DNA of 64,000 nucleotides from Haemophilus seminalis (GTDB lineage: Bacteria; Pseudomonadota; Gammaproteobacteria; Enterobacterales; Pasteurellaceae): contig NZ_VCED01000003.1 of assembly GCF_006384255.1 (NCBI RefSeq), positions 248,001-312,000 of the forward strand, read 5' to 3'. Numbering within the stretch: the stretch's first letter is position 1; the number at the start of each line of letters is the position of its first letter. The notes beneath the pieces were generated by a model, which saw nothing but the letters and a program-made list of their open reading frames with translations, was not told the DNA's origin and made no database searches. The position numbers and the translations under genes are program-made. Below are positions 50,147-63,788 of this stretch, piece after piece.

Positions 50147-51421
50147 ATGAATTTATACAATATCAAACATCCCGAAGAACAAGTCACTTTTTCTCAGGCT
50201 GTTCGTCAAGGTCTTGGTCGGGATCAAGGTTTATTCTTTCCTGAAGTTATTCCTCAACTTAATAACATTGATGAATTACTTGAATTACCTCTTATTGAAC
50301 GTAGCCAAAAAATTCTAGGTGCATTAATTGGTGAAGAATTACCGAAAGCAACGTTAGATAAGATGGTGAAAAATGCGTTTACTTTCACCGCACCATTAGA
50401 AAAAGTGGAAGATAATATTTATGCACTTGAATTATTTCATGGTCCCACATTGGCATTTAAGGACTTTGGGGGCCGTTTTATGGCCCAGGCGCTTGCAGCA
50501 GTTCGTGGTGATGGCAAAATTACTATTTTAACGGCTACGTCTGGTGATACTGGGGCGGCTGTAGCACATGCATTTTATGGATTAGAAAATATTAATGTAG
50601 TTATCCTTTATCCAAAAGGCAAAATCAGCCCATTACAAGAAAAGCTATTCTGTACTTTAGGTGGGAATATTCGTACAGTTGCGATTAACGGTGATTTCGA
50701 TGCATGTCAGGTTTTAGTTAAGCAAGCCTTTGATGATGTTGAATTGCGCCAAGCTATCGGACTTAACTCTGCAAATTCTATTAATATCAGCCGCTTATTA
50801 GCTCAAGTTTGTTATTACTTTGAGGCTGTAGCACAGTTGCCAAAAGAAAAACGTGATAATGTTGTGGTTTCTGTGCCAAGTGGTAATTTTGGTAACTTAA
50901 CTGCGGGATTAATAGCAAAAACATTAGGCTTGCCAATAAAACGCTTTATTGCCTCAACAAACGCAAATGATACGGTGCCACGTTATTTGAAATCGGGTAA
51001 TTGGGATCCTAAAACGACAGTTGCAACCCTTTCTAATGCAATGGATGTAAGTCGCCCAAATAATTGGCCGAGAGTGGAAGAATTGTTTAAACGAAATGGT
51101 TGGAATTTAACTGATTTAGGTTCGGGTATGCTAAGTGATAGCGAAACAGAAGATACCTTAAAAGCGATGCAGGCAAAAGGTTATTTATGTGAACCTCACG
51201 GTGCGATAGCTTACCAGGTGCTGAAAGATCAACTTAAAGCGGGTGAAACAGGAATCTTCCTGTGTACAGCACATCCTGCAAAATTTAAAGAATCTGTTGA
51301 ACGTATTCTTGGTATTCAGCTTTCATTACCAGAAGCTCTGGATAAACATAATCAGCTACCATTACTTTCTAATGAAATGGATAATGATTTTGCACAACTA
51401 CGGGCTTACTTATTGAAGTAA
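50147..51421 (+). CDS. thrC: Threonine synthase
   Basis: A 424-residue PLP enzyme turning O-phosphohomoserine into threonine. The PLP lysine is in GPTLAFKDFGGRFM (about 107). Phosphate loop VPSGNFGNLTAG; also TATSGDTGAAVAHAF and CEPHGAIAYQVL. Last gene of the operon, followed by an uptake sequence (51424) and a terminator hairpin. Confidence 0.97.
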   Translation: MNLYNIKHPEEQVTFSQAVRQGLGRDQGLFFPEVIPQLNNIDELLELPLIERSQKILGALIGEELPKATLDKMVKNAFTFTAPLEKVEDNIYALELFHGPTLAFKDFGGRFMAQALAAVRGDGKITILTATSGDTGAAVAHAFYGLENINVVILYPKGKISPLQEKLFCTLGGNIRTVAINGDFDACQVLVKQAFDDVELRQAIGLNSANSINISRLLAQVCYYFEAVAQLPKEKRDNVVVSVPSGNFGNLTAGLIAKTLGLPIKRFIASTNANDTVPRYLKSGNWDPKTTVATLSNAMDVSRPNNWPRVEELFKRNGWNLTDLGSGMLSDSETEDTLKAMQAKGYLCEPHGAIAYQVLKDQLKAGETGIFLCTAHPAKFKESVERILGIQLSLPEALDKHNQLPLLSNEMDNDFAQLRAYLLK

Positions 51422-51455
51422 TAAAGTGCGGTGAATTTTAATCGAGATGTTAAAG

Positions 51456-51490
51456 ATAGCGCTTGATATTTAAGCGCTATTTTATTTTTG
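51456..51490 (+). terminator. Terminator of the thr operon
   Basis: Stem ATAGCGCTT / AAGCGCTAT around GATATTT, then TTTATTTTTG. Confidence 0.85.
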
Positions 51491-51508
51491 AAAAATAGGG
51501 GAAGTATA

Positions 51509-52225
51509 ATGATAGTTGGGCCTTATATTAATGCGGCAGCAATTATTACTGGCGCATTAATCGGTGCAATGATTGGTGGAAAATTACCAGAACGATTACG
51601 AATTAATTTAACATTAATTTTTGGTTTGTGTTCAATGTGTATGGGAATAGTAATGCTTTCTAAAGTAGAAAGTATGCCAGTAATGGTTTTATCTATACTG
51701 ATTGGAACAATTATTGGTGAAATCATCTTGCTTGAAAATGGTATTAATAAATTGGCTAGCTATGCTAAAAGTCTAGTAGAACGGGTATTTCCTTCTGCCC
51801 CTAAAGGGATTAGTCATGATGAATTTTTAGGAAAATTTGTGGCTCTTGTGATTCTTGCTTCTTTTAGTGGAACTGGAATCTTTGGTGCAATGAATGAAGG
51901 TATGACAGGGGACCCAAGCATCTTAATCGTAAAATCTTTCTTGGACTTTTTCACTGCAATGATTTTTGCAACAACATTAGGTTATGCGGTGACAACAATT
52001 TTTATCCCACAAACCTTATTACAATCTATTTTGGCATATTCAGCAGTATTTATTATCCCTTTTGTCACACCTGAAATGCGTGCTGATTTTGGCGCTGTAG
52101 GTGGAGTGTTGATGATTGCTACAGGTTTTCGAATTTGCAATATTCAAATGTTCCACGTAGCAAATATGCTACCGGCACTTTTTTTAGTAATGCCGATTTC
52201 TCATCTTTGGCAAAGTTTTTTTTAA
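51509..52225 (+). CDS. DUF554-family membrane protein (YqgA-like)
   Basis: A 238-residue inner-membrane protein of the DUF554/YqgA family, function unknown. Six or seven hydrophobic helices. Typical segments: GALIGAMIGGKLPERLRINLTLIFGLCSMCMGIVML at the start, FSGTGIFGAMNEGMTGDPSILIVKSFLDFFTAMIFATTLG in the middle, and GGVLMIATGFRICNIQMFHVANMLPAL near the end. The ATG at 51509 has GGGGAAG ahead; an in-frame start at 51488 lies in the thr terminator. Confidence 0.85.
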   Translation: MIVGPYINAAAIITGALIGAMIGGKLPERLRINLTLIFGLCSMCMGIVMLSKVESMPVMVLSILIGTIIGEIILLENGINKLASYAKSLVERVFPSAPKGISHDEFLGKFVALVILASFSGTGIFGAMNEGMTGDPSILIVKSFLDFFTAMIFATTLGYAVTTIFIPQTLLQSILAYSAVFIIPFVTPEMRADFGAVGGVLMIATGFRICNIQMFHVANMLPALFLVMPISHLWQSFF

Positions 52226-52232
52226 TAGAGAA

Positions 52233-52272
52233 GAAAAATAGCTATAAATTTATTTATAGCTATTTTTTATTT
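52233..52272. terminator. Bidirectional terminator between the DUF554 gene and Protein E gene
   Basis: Stem AAATAGCTATAAA / TTTATAGCTATTT with T-runs on the right and A-runs on the left. Confidence 0.8.
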
Positions 52273-52767
52273 CTATTTTTTAGTTGATTTTATTTCAGAT
52301 ATTTCTCTACCATAATTTACACAAATAATTTGTGCGGCATTATAAAGTGTAGTATCAGGCATTAGGCGTAAAGTATGTTTTTTTTGTTTTTTAGGGGCTG
52401 CACGTACGCCTTCGCCCCAAAATTCATCGTAGAAGTCAGTACGGACTTGGGTTAAGTGATAGTTTTGGCAATTTAATATTTTATATTGTCGAATAGAACG
52501 GGCATAACGTTTAGTTTCTGGATAAACAAATAAGCCTTTATCTAAGTTAATCACTGCATCAAAATGGACAATTTGAGGTTCTTCATTATCAACCCAAATT
52601 GAACTAGTATCGATATAGTAATTTATATCTTTCACTAGACGAACATAGCCATTTCTAATTTCTGTTGGTGTTGCGAGTTTTACATCTTGTTGTATTGGAT
52701 TTTGTTTAGGATGAATAGAACAAGCGCTAAGTAACCCAAATGATAATATTAAAATCAGTTTTTTCAT
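52273..52767 (-). CDS. pe: Protein E, surface adhesin lipoprotein
   Basis: A 164-residue lipoprotein of the Protein E family. In nontypeable H. influenzae it is an outer-membrane adhesin binding vitronectin, laminin and epithelium. Lipobox LSAC (Cys16). The core INYYIDTSSIWVDNEEPQIVHFDA and the region TKRYARSIRQYKILNCQNYH (about 88-107), which carries ligand binding in the known protein, are recognisable. Compared with the H. influenzae protein as I recall it, the leader, the stretch after Cys16 and the tail REISEIKSTKK differ clearly. It sits beside pflA as in H. influenzae. Confidence 0.88.
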   Translation of the reverse strand: MKKLILILSFGLLSACSIHPKQNPIQQDVKLATPTEIRNGYVRLVKDINYYIDTSSIWVDNEEPQIVHFDAVINLDKGLFVYPETKRYARSIRQYKILNCQNYHLTQVRTDFYDEFWGEGVRAAPKKQKKHTLRLMPDTTLYNAAQIICVNYGREISEIKSTKK

Positions 52768-52798
52768 TATTCACTCCTTATGTTAGCTGATATTCACT

Positions 52799-53539
52799 CT
52801 AGAATTTTACAGTGTGCCCATAACCTTCTAGAATCGTTTTAATATGCTCTAACGATTCTTTAGTTGGCGGTAATACATCTTCAAGCTCATAATCTAAACC
52901 AAGGGTTTTCCATTTATGCGCACCTAATCGATGATAAGGAAGAAGTTCAACTTTTTCAATATTGGTCATACCTTCAATAAACTGACCTAATAAATGCACA
53001 TCGTGATCGCTATCGGTATAACCAGGAACAACGACATAACGAATCCATGTACGTTGATTACGTTTTTGCAAATATTTTGCAAATTCAAGGGTACGTTTAT
53101 TTGGTACCCCAATAAGATTTTGATGAACTTGATCATTAAGCTCTTTTAAATCAAGTAAAACAAGATCCGTTACATCTAATAATTCATCAATAATATGATC
53201 ATAATGACGTACAAAACCATTTGTATCTAAGCAAGTATTAATCCCTTCCGCTTTACAAGCACGGAACCAATCACGGACAAACTCAGCTTGTAAGACAGCC
53301 TCACCGCCAGATGCCGTAACACCACCGCCAGTAGCATTCATAAAATGGCGATAAGTCACGACTTCTTTCATTAAATCTTCGACACTGATTTCTTTACCAC
53401 CTTCAAGATCCCAAGTATCACGATTGTGGCAATATTTACAGCGCATCAAGCAGCCTTGCATAAATAAAATGAAACGAATACCTGGCCCATCTACAGTGCC
53501 ACAGGATTCAAAAGAGTGAATTCTTCCAAGAACTGACAT
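52799..53539 (-). CDS. pflA: Pyruvate formate-lyase activating enzyme
   Basis: A 246-residue radical-SAM enzyme that makes the glycyl radical on PflB. The cluster motif CxxxCxxC is in [16 protein letters not shown] (about 30-37). Also visible: [17 protein letters not shown] (SAM contact) and [25 protein letters not shown] leads into it. It is downstream of a 26-base perfect palindrome, so it may have its own promoter rather than follow pflB. Confidence 0.95.
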   Translation of the reverse strand: MSVLGRIHSFESCGTVDGPGIRFILFMQGCLMRCKYCHNRDTWDLEGGKEISVEDLMKEVVTYRHFMNATGGGVTASGGEAVLQAEFVRDWFRACKAEGINTCLDTNGFVRHYDHIIDELLDVTDLVLLDLKELNDQVHQNLIGVPNKRTLEFAKYLQKRNQRTWIRYVVVPGYTDSDHDVHLLGQFIEGMTNIEKVELLPYHRLGAHKWKTLGLDYELEDVLPPTKESLEHIKTILEGYGHTVKF

Positions 53540-53593
53540 ACATAAATTTCCTAAAATTAGATATAGCTAAATTTTACCAAAGATTTAGTCTAT

Positions 53594-53630
53594 AAAAAAT
53601 GAGCCTGATTTAAATCAGGCTCATAATTAA
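53594..53630 (-). terminator. 26-base perfect palindrome after the monooxygenase gene
   Basis: The arm ATGAGCCTGATTT and its exact complement meet without a loop at 53599-53624, flanked by A-runs and T/A-rich sequence. It most likely ends the small monooxygenase transcript; a regulator site cannot be excluded. Confidence 0.7.
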
Positions 53631-53654
53631 AATATATTTATCAAAGTGTGGTCA

Positions 53655-53945
53655 TTATTCGCTGACTTTTTGAAAGGTTTGCACCACTGGCGCTTGTTCA
53701 CAATACTCGACCAATACAGGTACAATTGAGGTAAAGTGTGGCGTTGCAAAATGTTGTTCTAAATCGGCTTTGCTTTTCCATTGCTCAATAAAAACATAAT
53801 GATTAGCCTGCTCGCTATTTTGTTGTAATTCATAAGATACGCATCCTGTTTCTTGACGAGTATGCTTAATTAATTCTTGGCATTGAGTTAGAAAATCATT
53901 AATTTTGTCCGCTTTTACTGAAAATTGGGCAATAACTGTTAGCAT
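53655..53945 (-). CDS. Antibiotic-biosynthesis-monooxygenase (ABM) domain protein, YgiN-like
   Basis: A 96-residue ferredoxin-like ABM-domain protein. MLTVIAQFSVKADKINDFLTQCQELIKHTRQETGCVSYELQ and HYVFIEQWKSKADLEQHFATPHF are typical (E-x-W then H-x-x-(T/S)-x-H/F). Relatives such as YgiN act as quinol monooxygenases or quinone-dependent redox proteins. The start at 53945 follows GGAGAGC. It stands between pflB and pflA, each side marked by a terminator hairpin, so it is a separate unit. Confidence 0.82.
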   Translation of the reverse strand: MLTVIAQFSVKADKINDFLTQCQELIKHTRQETGCVSYELQQNSEQANHYVFIEQWKSKADLEQHFATPHFTSIVPVLVEYCEQAPVVQTFQKVSE

Positions 53946-53963
53946 AATTTGCTCTCCTATATA

Positions 53964-54008
53964 TAAAAATAAACCACTCACAAAACTAGTCTGTGAGTGG
54001 TTTACATT
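53964..54008 (-). terminator. Terminator after pflB
   Basis: Stem AAACCACTCACA / TGTGAGTGGTTT with loop AAACTAGTC. The minus-strand side continues in TTTTTAT. Confidence 0.85.
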
Positions 54009-54027
54009 AAAGCATAATTCTATTTAT

Positions 54028-56340
<2,313 letters not shown>

Positions 56341-56388
56341 AGTCATTTCCTTTGTTAATTAATAAATAAGTAAATAAATCTTTAATCT

Positions 56389-57243
56389 TTAATGCGTTTT
56401 GGTTAAATAACGTTGGAATACCCCCATGCAAATTGCCCCGCCGACAATATTTCCCAACGTTACGGGAATTAAATTCTTCACAATGAAATGATACAAATCT
56501 AAATCTGCGTATTTCATCGGATCAACGCCGATTTGTTGCCAAAATTCAGGAGTACTAAAATGTGCAGTAATAATTCCCATCGGAATCATAAACATATTAG
56601 CCACACAGTGTTCAAATCCTGACGCAACAAACAAACCAATCGGCATAATCATAATAAAAGCTTTGTCTGTAACAGTCTTACCAGAATAAGACATCCAAAT
56701 CGCCACACACACCATAATGTTGCATAAAATACCTAGATTAAATGCTTCAAACCACGTGTGATGAATTTTATGTTGGGCGGTTGCAAGAATTGTTAAACCC
56801 CATTGGCCATTTGCTGCCATGGTTTGTCCCCCAAACCAAATCACTGCAGCAATAAATAAACCGCCCACAAAGTTGCCTAAATATACTACAATCCAATTTC
56901 GGATCATTTGCGTTGTGGTTATCTTACCACCAACACGGGCAACTAATGTTAAAGTAGAAGAGGTGAATAATTCAGATCCTAATATCACCACCATAATCAC
57001 ACCTAATGAGAAAACTAACCCACCCACTAATTTGGTCAGTCCCCAAGGTGCTCCGGCACTAGCAGCTTGTGTTGTCGTGTAAAATACAAAAGCTAAAGCA
57101 ATACAAGCTCCAGCACTAATGCCAGACATAAACGATAAAAATGGACGTTTATTTGCTTTATAAGTAGCTGTACTTTCTGCACAATCCGTTGCTTCAACAG
57201 GTGTGAGCGCAACAGAAGACAGTTTTTGAATTTCTGATGCCAT
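56389..57243 (-). CDS. focA: Formate channel FocA
   Basis: A 284-residue pentameric formate/nitrite transporter. It shows KRPFLSFMSGISAGACIALAFVFY, GGLVFSLGVIMVVILGSELFTSSTLT (the omega-loop region), the periplasmic-vestibule NWIVVYLGNFVGGL and GFEHCVANMFMIPMG, with the pore His preserved. The start at 57243 (MASEIQKLSS) follows TTTGGAG. A frame open to 57330 adds 29 residues, but they are not family-like. Co-transcribed with pflB. Confidence 0.94.
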   Translation of the reverse strand: MASEIQKLSSVALTPVEATDCAESTATYKANKRPFLSFMSGISAGACIALAFVFYTTTQAASAGAPWGLTKLVGGLVFSLGVIMVVILGSELFTSSTLTLVARVGGKITTTQMIRNWIVVYLGNFVGGLFIAAVIWFGGQTMAANGQWGLTILATAQHKIHHTWFEAFNLGILCNIMVCVAIWMSYSGKTVTDKAFIMIMPIGLFVASGFEHCVANMFMIPMGIITAHFSTPEFWQQIGVDPMKYADLDLYHFIVKNLIPVTLGNIVGGAICMGVFQRYLTKTH

Positions 57244-57449
57244 AATCAAACTCCAAATATTAAAAAATTGATGAAAATTTAATACTTCTAATATGTTTAC
57301 AACTTCAAATACTTCTACTACCAGGGACATTTTACTCTTTTAATTTTTCATTTCAAAGAAATGCTACGATTTATTCTAACAAAATTTGATATTTTGCAAG
57401 ATTTTTTCAGATAAAATAACCATAACTCTTTAGTAATAGTTTTTAGGTA

Positions 57450-57497
57450 AAAAAATAACCGCACTTTTATCAAAAAAGACAAAAGTGCGGTTTGTTT
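57450..57497 (-). terminator. Terminator of two facing uptake sequences
   Basis: Stem AACCGCACTTTT / AAAAGTGCGGTT (57457-57468 and 57481-57492), downstream of the glutathionylspermidine-synthase-like gene. On that strand it is followed by ATTTTTTTACC. Confidence 0.8.
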
Positions 57498-57528
57498 TAT
57501 AGTTATTTTAGCAATACTCAGGACACAT

Positions 57529-58710
57529 TTAAGGTACAAAATAATGAGGTATAAAATGGCTATCATTCCCTGTCACTGCAGTAAAATCTTCGCGTAGCCC
57601 CATACCACAAGCCACATCACCCACAACCCAAGAGCCGATAATTGGATACATTCCATCAAAACTCGGCAATTCAAATTTTTGTTGATAAACATAACCTGAA
57701 TTACCATAAAACGTAGAGTGTTCGCTTCCTTTCGCTGCAAATTCTACGCCATTGTTTTTCTCATAATAGAAGACATTGGCACCTTCTCGACCTAACAATG
57801 GTTTTTTCACCCACATCGATAAATCTTTTGGTAATTCGAAAGGCGTAAAATAAGCAGGCAATAAATTCGGATGATTAGGATAACGCGCCCAAAGTTTTGC
57901 CAATAGTGCTTTATTACTTAACAACATTTTCCACGCTGGTTCAATAAATCGTGTTTGAGCTACCGTAATATGACGAGCAAACTCAGCGTGGCTTAGCCAT
58001 TCCAGAGGATACAATTTAAATAACATTTCAATAGGTTGCTCATTTAAATCTACAAATTTTTTTGTTTCGCTGTTATAGCCAATATCTTCCACTGCTAATT
58101 GATGAATATTCCAACCTGCGTTATAAGCCACATCAGCTAAATAATCCACATTGCCCCAATCTTCGCGACCAGCATCCTGCATAGCACTCAAATGGAAATC
58201 TGTTTTGCCACTTTGTTGTTTCAAAAATTGGAAATGTTTTATTAATTCTTCATGAATCCAGTTAAATTGATCACGATGTTTCAAGCCCTCAATTTGCTCC
58301 AACCACTGCCATTGAACAACCGCAGCCTCCAACAAAGATGTTGGCGTATCGGCGTTATATTCAAACATTTTTAGGTTGTCGCCATCATAGCCAAAATCAA
58401 AGCGTCCATATAAATAAGGATCTTGATTACGCCAAGAGGTTTCAATAAGCTGTTTTTGCAACTCCGTAAAACGATAATTTTCATAATCGCCTTTTTTAAT
58501 TTCATCCGCCGCAAAATCTAAACACATTGACTGCAATTCATTAGTTGTATCCTCAATGCGATCAATTTCCGCTAAGGTAAATTCATAGGCGACATTATCA
58601 GACCAATAATGAGATCCATCACTGGAAGGCAAGTTATAATAATCAAACCCAACATTAAGTAGCTGTTGCACCATATCTGGTCGAGTAGGAAACCCTGTTA
58701 CACGTTTCAT
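57529..58710 (-). CDS. Glutathionylspermidine synthase-family ATP-grasp protein (YgiC/YjfC-like)
   Basis: A 393-residue protein of the GSP-synthetase C-terminal ATP-grasp family. It shows YGRFDFGYDGDNLKMFEYNADTPTSLLEAAVVQW, WVKKPLLGREGANVFYY (ATP-grasp lysine and glycine loop) and FDGMYPIIGSWVVGDVACGMGLREDFTAVTGN. Relatives YgiC and YjfC of E. coli have peptide-spermidine ligase-like folds with uncertain substrates. It directly follows the DUF1190 lipoprotein gene with no gap, as ygiB-ygiC do in E. coli. Confidence 0.87.
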   Translation of the reverse strand: MKRVTGFPTRPDMVQQLLNVGFDYYNLPSSDGSHYWSDNVAYEFTLAEIDRIEDTTNELQSMCLDFAADEIKKGDYENYRFTELQKQLIETSWRNQDPYLYGRFDFGYDGDNLKMFEYNADTPTSLLEAAVVQWQWLEQIEGLKHRDQFNWIHEELIKHFQFLKQQSGKTDFHLSAMQDAGREDWGNVDYLADVAYNAGWNIHQLAVEDIGYNSETKKFVDLNEQPIEMLFKLYPLEWLSHAEFARHITVAQTRFIEPAWKMLLSNKALLAKLWARYPNHPNLLPAYFTPFELPKDLSMWVKKPLLGREGANVFYYEKNNGVEFAAKGSEHSTFYGNSGYVYQQKFELPSFDGMYPIIGSWVVGDVACGMGLREDFTAVTGNDSHFIPHYFVP

Positions 58711-59292
58711 TTAGCCCCCACTGCTACGATTAGTATTATTTAGGCTACTAAAACCACCACGAGATACAGGTTTGCTATTCATGCTTCCTGCATTTCCTTT
58801 CACGAGCATTGGTTTTCCAACAGAACGATTTGTTTGCGGTTGCACAACTTGCCCTGTTGGTGTGGTGACAGCTCGATTTCCAGGGTGATAGCTCGGGCCA
58901 AGGAAACTACTAATTGCACGAGCCGCCATATACCCCATAACGCCACCAGCAATCGCAGCCCCTAAAGAAGGATCGGTACTTTCAGCTTTTGCAGTTGATT
59001 CAGCACTGTTCTCGCTTTGATTAGCTTGTGCATTATTTTCAGCTGGATTTTTTACCGCACTTTCTTCATTACCATTATCACGAATATTTAAACCAAGCCC
59101 CTGCCGTGGTGTGGTTTCAGTTTTCTGAGTATTCTCGGTATTTTTATCTGCCTCACAAAGCTCAATTTTTTTCCAATCCGCTAAACAATCGTCTAAAGAC
59201 TGATACACATCACGTTGTACTTGTTCTTCTGAACAGCCTCCTAATAAGGCCACAATAGATAAACTAACTAAAATCTGATTTTTCTTTTTCAT
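58711..59292 (-). CDS. DUF1190 (YgiB-like) lipoprotein
   Basis: A 193-residue lipoprotein. Lipobox LLGGC (Cys about 20). Family-like DVYQSLDDCLADWKKIELCEADKN carries two conserved Cys. A low-complexity Asn/Ala/Ser/Glu-rich spacer (ENNAQANQSENSAEST) follows, then a glycine helix LGAAIAGGVMGYMAARAIS and a tail RGGFSSLNNTNRSSGG. The start at 59292 is an ATG; a TTG at 59301 is less likely. It abuts the ATP-grasp gene and is 3 bases past the DUF2251 gene, so all three form an operon. Function unknown. Confidence 0.82.
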   Translation of the reverse strand: MKKKNQILVSLSIVALLGGCSEEQVQRDVYQSLDDCLADWKKIELCEADKNTENTQKTETTPRQGLGLNIRDNGNEESAVKNPAENNAQANQSENSAESTAKAESTDPSLGAAIAGGVMGYMAARAISSFLGPSYHPGNRAVTTPTGQVVQPQTNRSVGKPMLVKGNAGSMNSKPVSRGGFSSLNNTNRSSGG

Positions 59293-59304
59293 TGTTCTCA
59301 ATTT

Positions 59305-59724
59305 TTATCGAATAGTTTTCACGCCTAGCCATTGCTCGGCCTGTTTATTGGTAATTTCTTCACGAGTCCACATACTCATTAAATCTGGTTGTGGATATTT
59401 ATTGCTGTTATAGCCGACTAAACGGGCAAAATCAAATACGGCATGAGGATAGCCATTAATAAGCAATAATGCTAAATAACCACTCTCATCCCAACAAATT
59501 TCAAGTTTACGAGCCTCATGATGATTAGAGGTTGAATCAACATTATACACGTGCAACATATCAACTATCGGTTGAGCATTTTGACGCATATCAAGTGCAT
59601 AAAAATAGCCTGTTTCACCGTCATCTTCAAACATCACAGCAAAATGCTCAAATACCGTAGAATGCGTCCCCACTTGCTTTGGCGTTCCTAAAAAGAGTTC
59701 ATCCTCTAAAGTTAAATGTAACAT
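59305..59724 (-). CDS. DUF2251-type protein
   Basis: A 139-residue cytoplasmic protein that looks like the DUF2251 family. MLHLTLEDELFLGTPKQVGTHSTVFEHFAVMFEDDGETGYFYALD is followed by LEICWDESGYLALLLINGYPHAVFDF and SMWTREEITNKQAEQWLG. No catalytic motif is evident. The ATG at 59724 has AAAGGAAAGGG before it; an ATG at 59772 lies inside the eno terminator. First gene of the three-gene unit with the DUF1190 and ATP-grasp genes. Confidence 0.8.
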   Translation of the reverse strand: MLHLTLEDELFLGTPKQVGTHSTVFEHFAVMFEDDGETGYFYALDMRQNAQPIVDMLHVYNVDSTSNHHEARKLEICWDESGYLALLLINGYPHAVFDFARLVGYNSNKYPQPDLMSMWTREEITNKQAEQWLGVKTIR

Positions 59725-59749
59725 TCCCTTTCCTTTAAATATTAGATAT

Positions 59750-59783
59750 AAAAACACCGCACTTTTATACAAAGTGCGGTGAG
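59750..59783 (-). terminator. Terminator of two facing uptake sequences after eno
   Basis: Stem CACCGCACTTT / AAAGTGCGGTG around TATAC. On the minus strand it is followed by TTTTTATA. It lies 27 bases after the eno stop. Confidence 0.85.
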
Positions 59784-59807
59784 ATTTTACAGTAAATTCA
59801 GCGTGAA

Positions 59808-61133
<1,326 letters not shown>

Positions 61134-61245
61134 TTAAGTTAATTAAAACGGGTTAGGCGAGCCTAAAACAGGCGATATGATAAAGCTATTTTGAGATTTT
61201 GTCTTGTAAAAAATGCGTATGCTTTGATCTTTATCTATTTTTACA

Positions 61246-61294
61246 AAATAAAAGAGCAGTGAAAAAATTTGTCGTTTCTCACCGCTCTTTTAGT
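61246..61294 (-). terminator. Terminator after pyrG
   Basis: Stem AAAAGAGC-A-GTGA / TCAC-C-GCTCTTTT with a long A/T loop. On the minus strand it continues in TATTTTG. Confidence 0.7.
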
Positions 61295-61307
61295 CCAATT
61301 TAATCAA

Positions 61308-62987
<1,680 letters not shown>

Positions 62988-63107
62988 TCATCTTACAGAC
63001 AAAATCAACCAAAAGTGCGGTCAAAAATCGAAGATAACTAGCTATCAAAGACGGGACGGTAGTTTACCTGATTTAGAAAATTATCTCAATGAAAACCCAG
63101 AGAAAAA

Positions 63108-63134
63108 AGAAAACCATCAAAAGATGGTTTTCAA
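63108..63134 (-). terminator. Terminator after ssb
   Basis: Stem GAAAACCATC / GATGGTTTTC around AAAA, with a T-run on the minus-strand side. Confidence 0.8.
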
Positions 63135-63144
63135 ATTATTTTAA

Positions 63145-63636
63145 TTAAAAAGGGATATCGTCATCGAATCCGTCCATTGGTGGCTCAGCCTGTGGTGGTG
63201 CTGGACGAGATGATTGATAACTACCACCATTGTTAGTTTGACGAGCTTGGTAAGAAGGTTGTGGCGCAGATCCCATATCACTAGGGTAGCCACCAGCTTG
63301 ATTACGCCCACCAAGCATTTGCATTACATCACCTTGAATTTCTGTGGTGTAACGATCTTGACCATTTTGATCTTGCCATTTACGCGTTTTTAGACGACCT
63401 TCCACATATACTTGAGAGCCTTTGCGTAAATATTCACCGCAAATCTCCGCTTGACGACGATAGAATACAATACGGTGCCATTCCGTTACTTCACGGCGCT
63501 CGCCAGTATTGCGGTCATTCCAGCTTTCACTCGTCGCTACGCTAATATTTGCTACGGCATCGCCATTTGGCATGGTACGAATTTCAGGATCATTGCCTAG
63601 ATGACCCACAATAATGACTTTATTAACTCCAGCCAT
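63145..63636 (-). CDS. ssb: Single-stranded DNA-binding protein
   Basis: A 163-residue SSB tetramer protein. The N-terminal OB-fold starts [35 protein letters not shown], with the DNA-contact aromatic residues in [31 protein letters not shown] Gly/Gln/Pro-rich linker follows. The tip DDDIPF docks RecO, PriA, exonuclease I and others. ATG at 63636 after TGAGGT. Divergent from uvrA with a LexA box between. Confidence 0.97.
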   Translation of the reverse strand: MAGVNKVIIVGHLGNDPEIRTMPNGDAVANISVATSESWNDRNTGERREVTEWHRIVFYRRQAEICGEYLRKGSQVYVEGRLKTRKWQDQNGQDRYTTEIQGDVMQMLGGRNQAGGYPSDMGSAPQPSYQARQTNNGGSYQSSRPAPPQAEPPMDGFDDDIPF

Positions 63637-63708
63637 AAAAAACCTCATTTTTTATCTAAAAAAGTGCGGTTATTTTGCCTGAAATTTTTCAAAAGATCTA
63701 TATATTTT

Positions 63709-63728
63709 AACTGGATATTTGCACAGAT
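63709..63728. promoter_or_regulatory. LexA (SOS) box between ssb and uvrA
   Basis: CTG-N10-CAG at 63711-63726 inside AACTGGATATTTGCACAGAT, with A/T-rich centre. It fits the gammaproteobacterial SOS box and lies between the divergent ssb and uvrA, which share such a site in E. coli. Confidence 0.7.
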
Positions 63729-63788
63729 ATTAAAATATGCGATAATGATCGCAGAATTTAAACTTATTTTATTCTTTTGAGTTATTTT

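Noticed and set aside
56819-57082. Plus-strand 87-codon frame opposite focA
   Set aside because: Antisense of a conserved membrane protein, no start signals.
57268-57281. FNR-like site TTGAT-GAAA-ATTTA upstream of focA
   Set aside because: Only one half-site is exact, and it lies within about 40 bases of the start codon, too close for a normal FNR-activated promoter. Anaerobic control is likely but not shown by this site.
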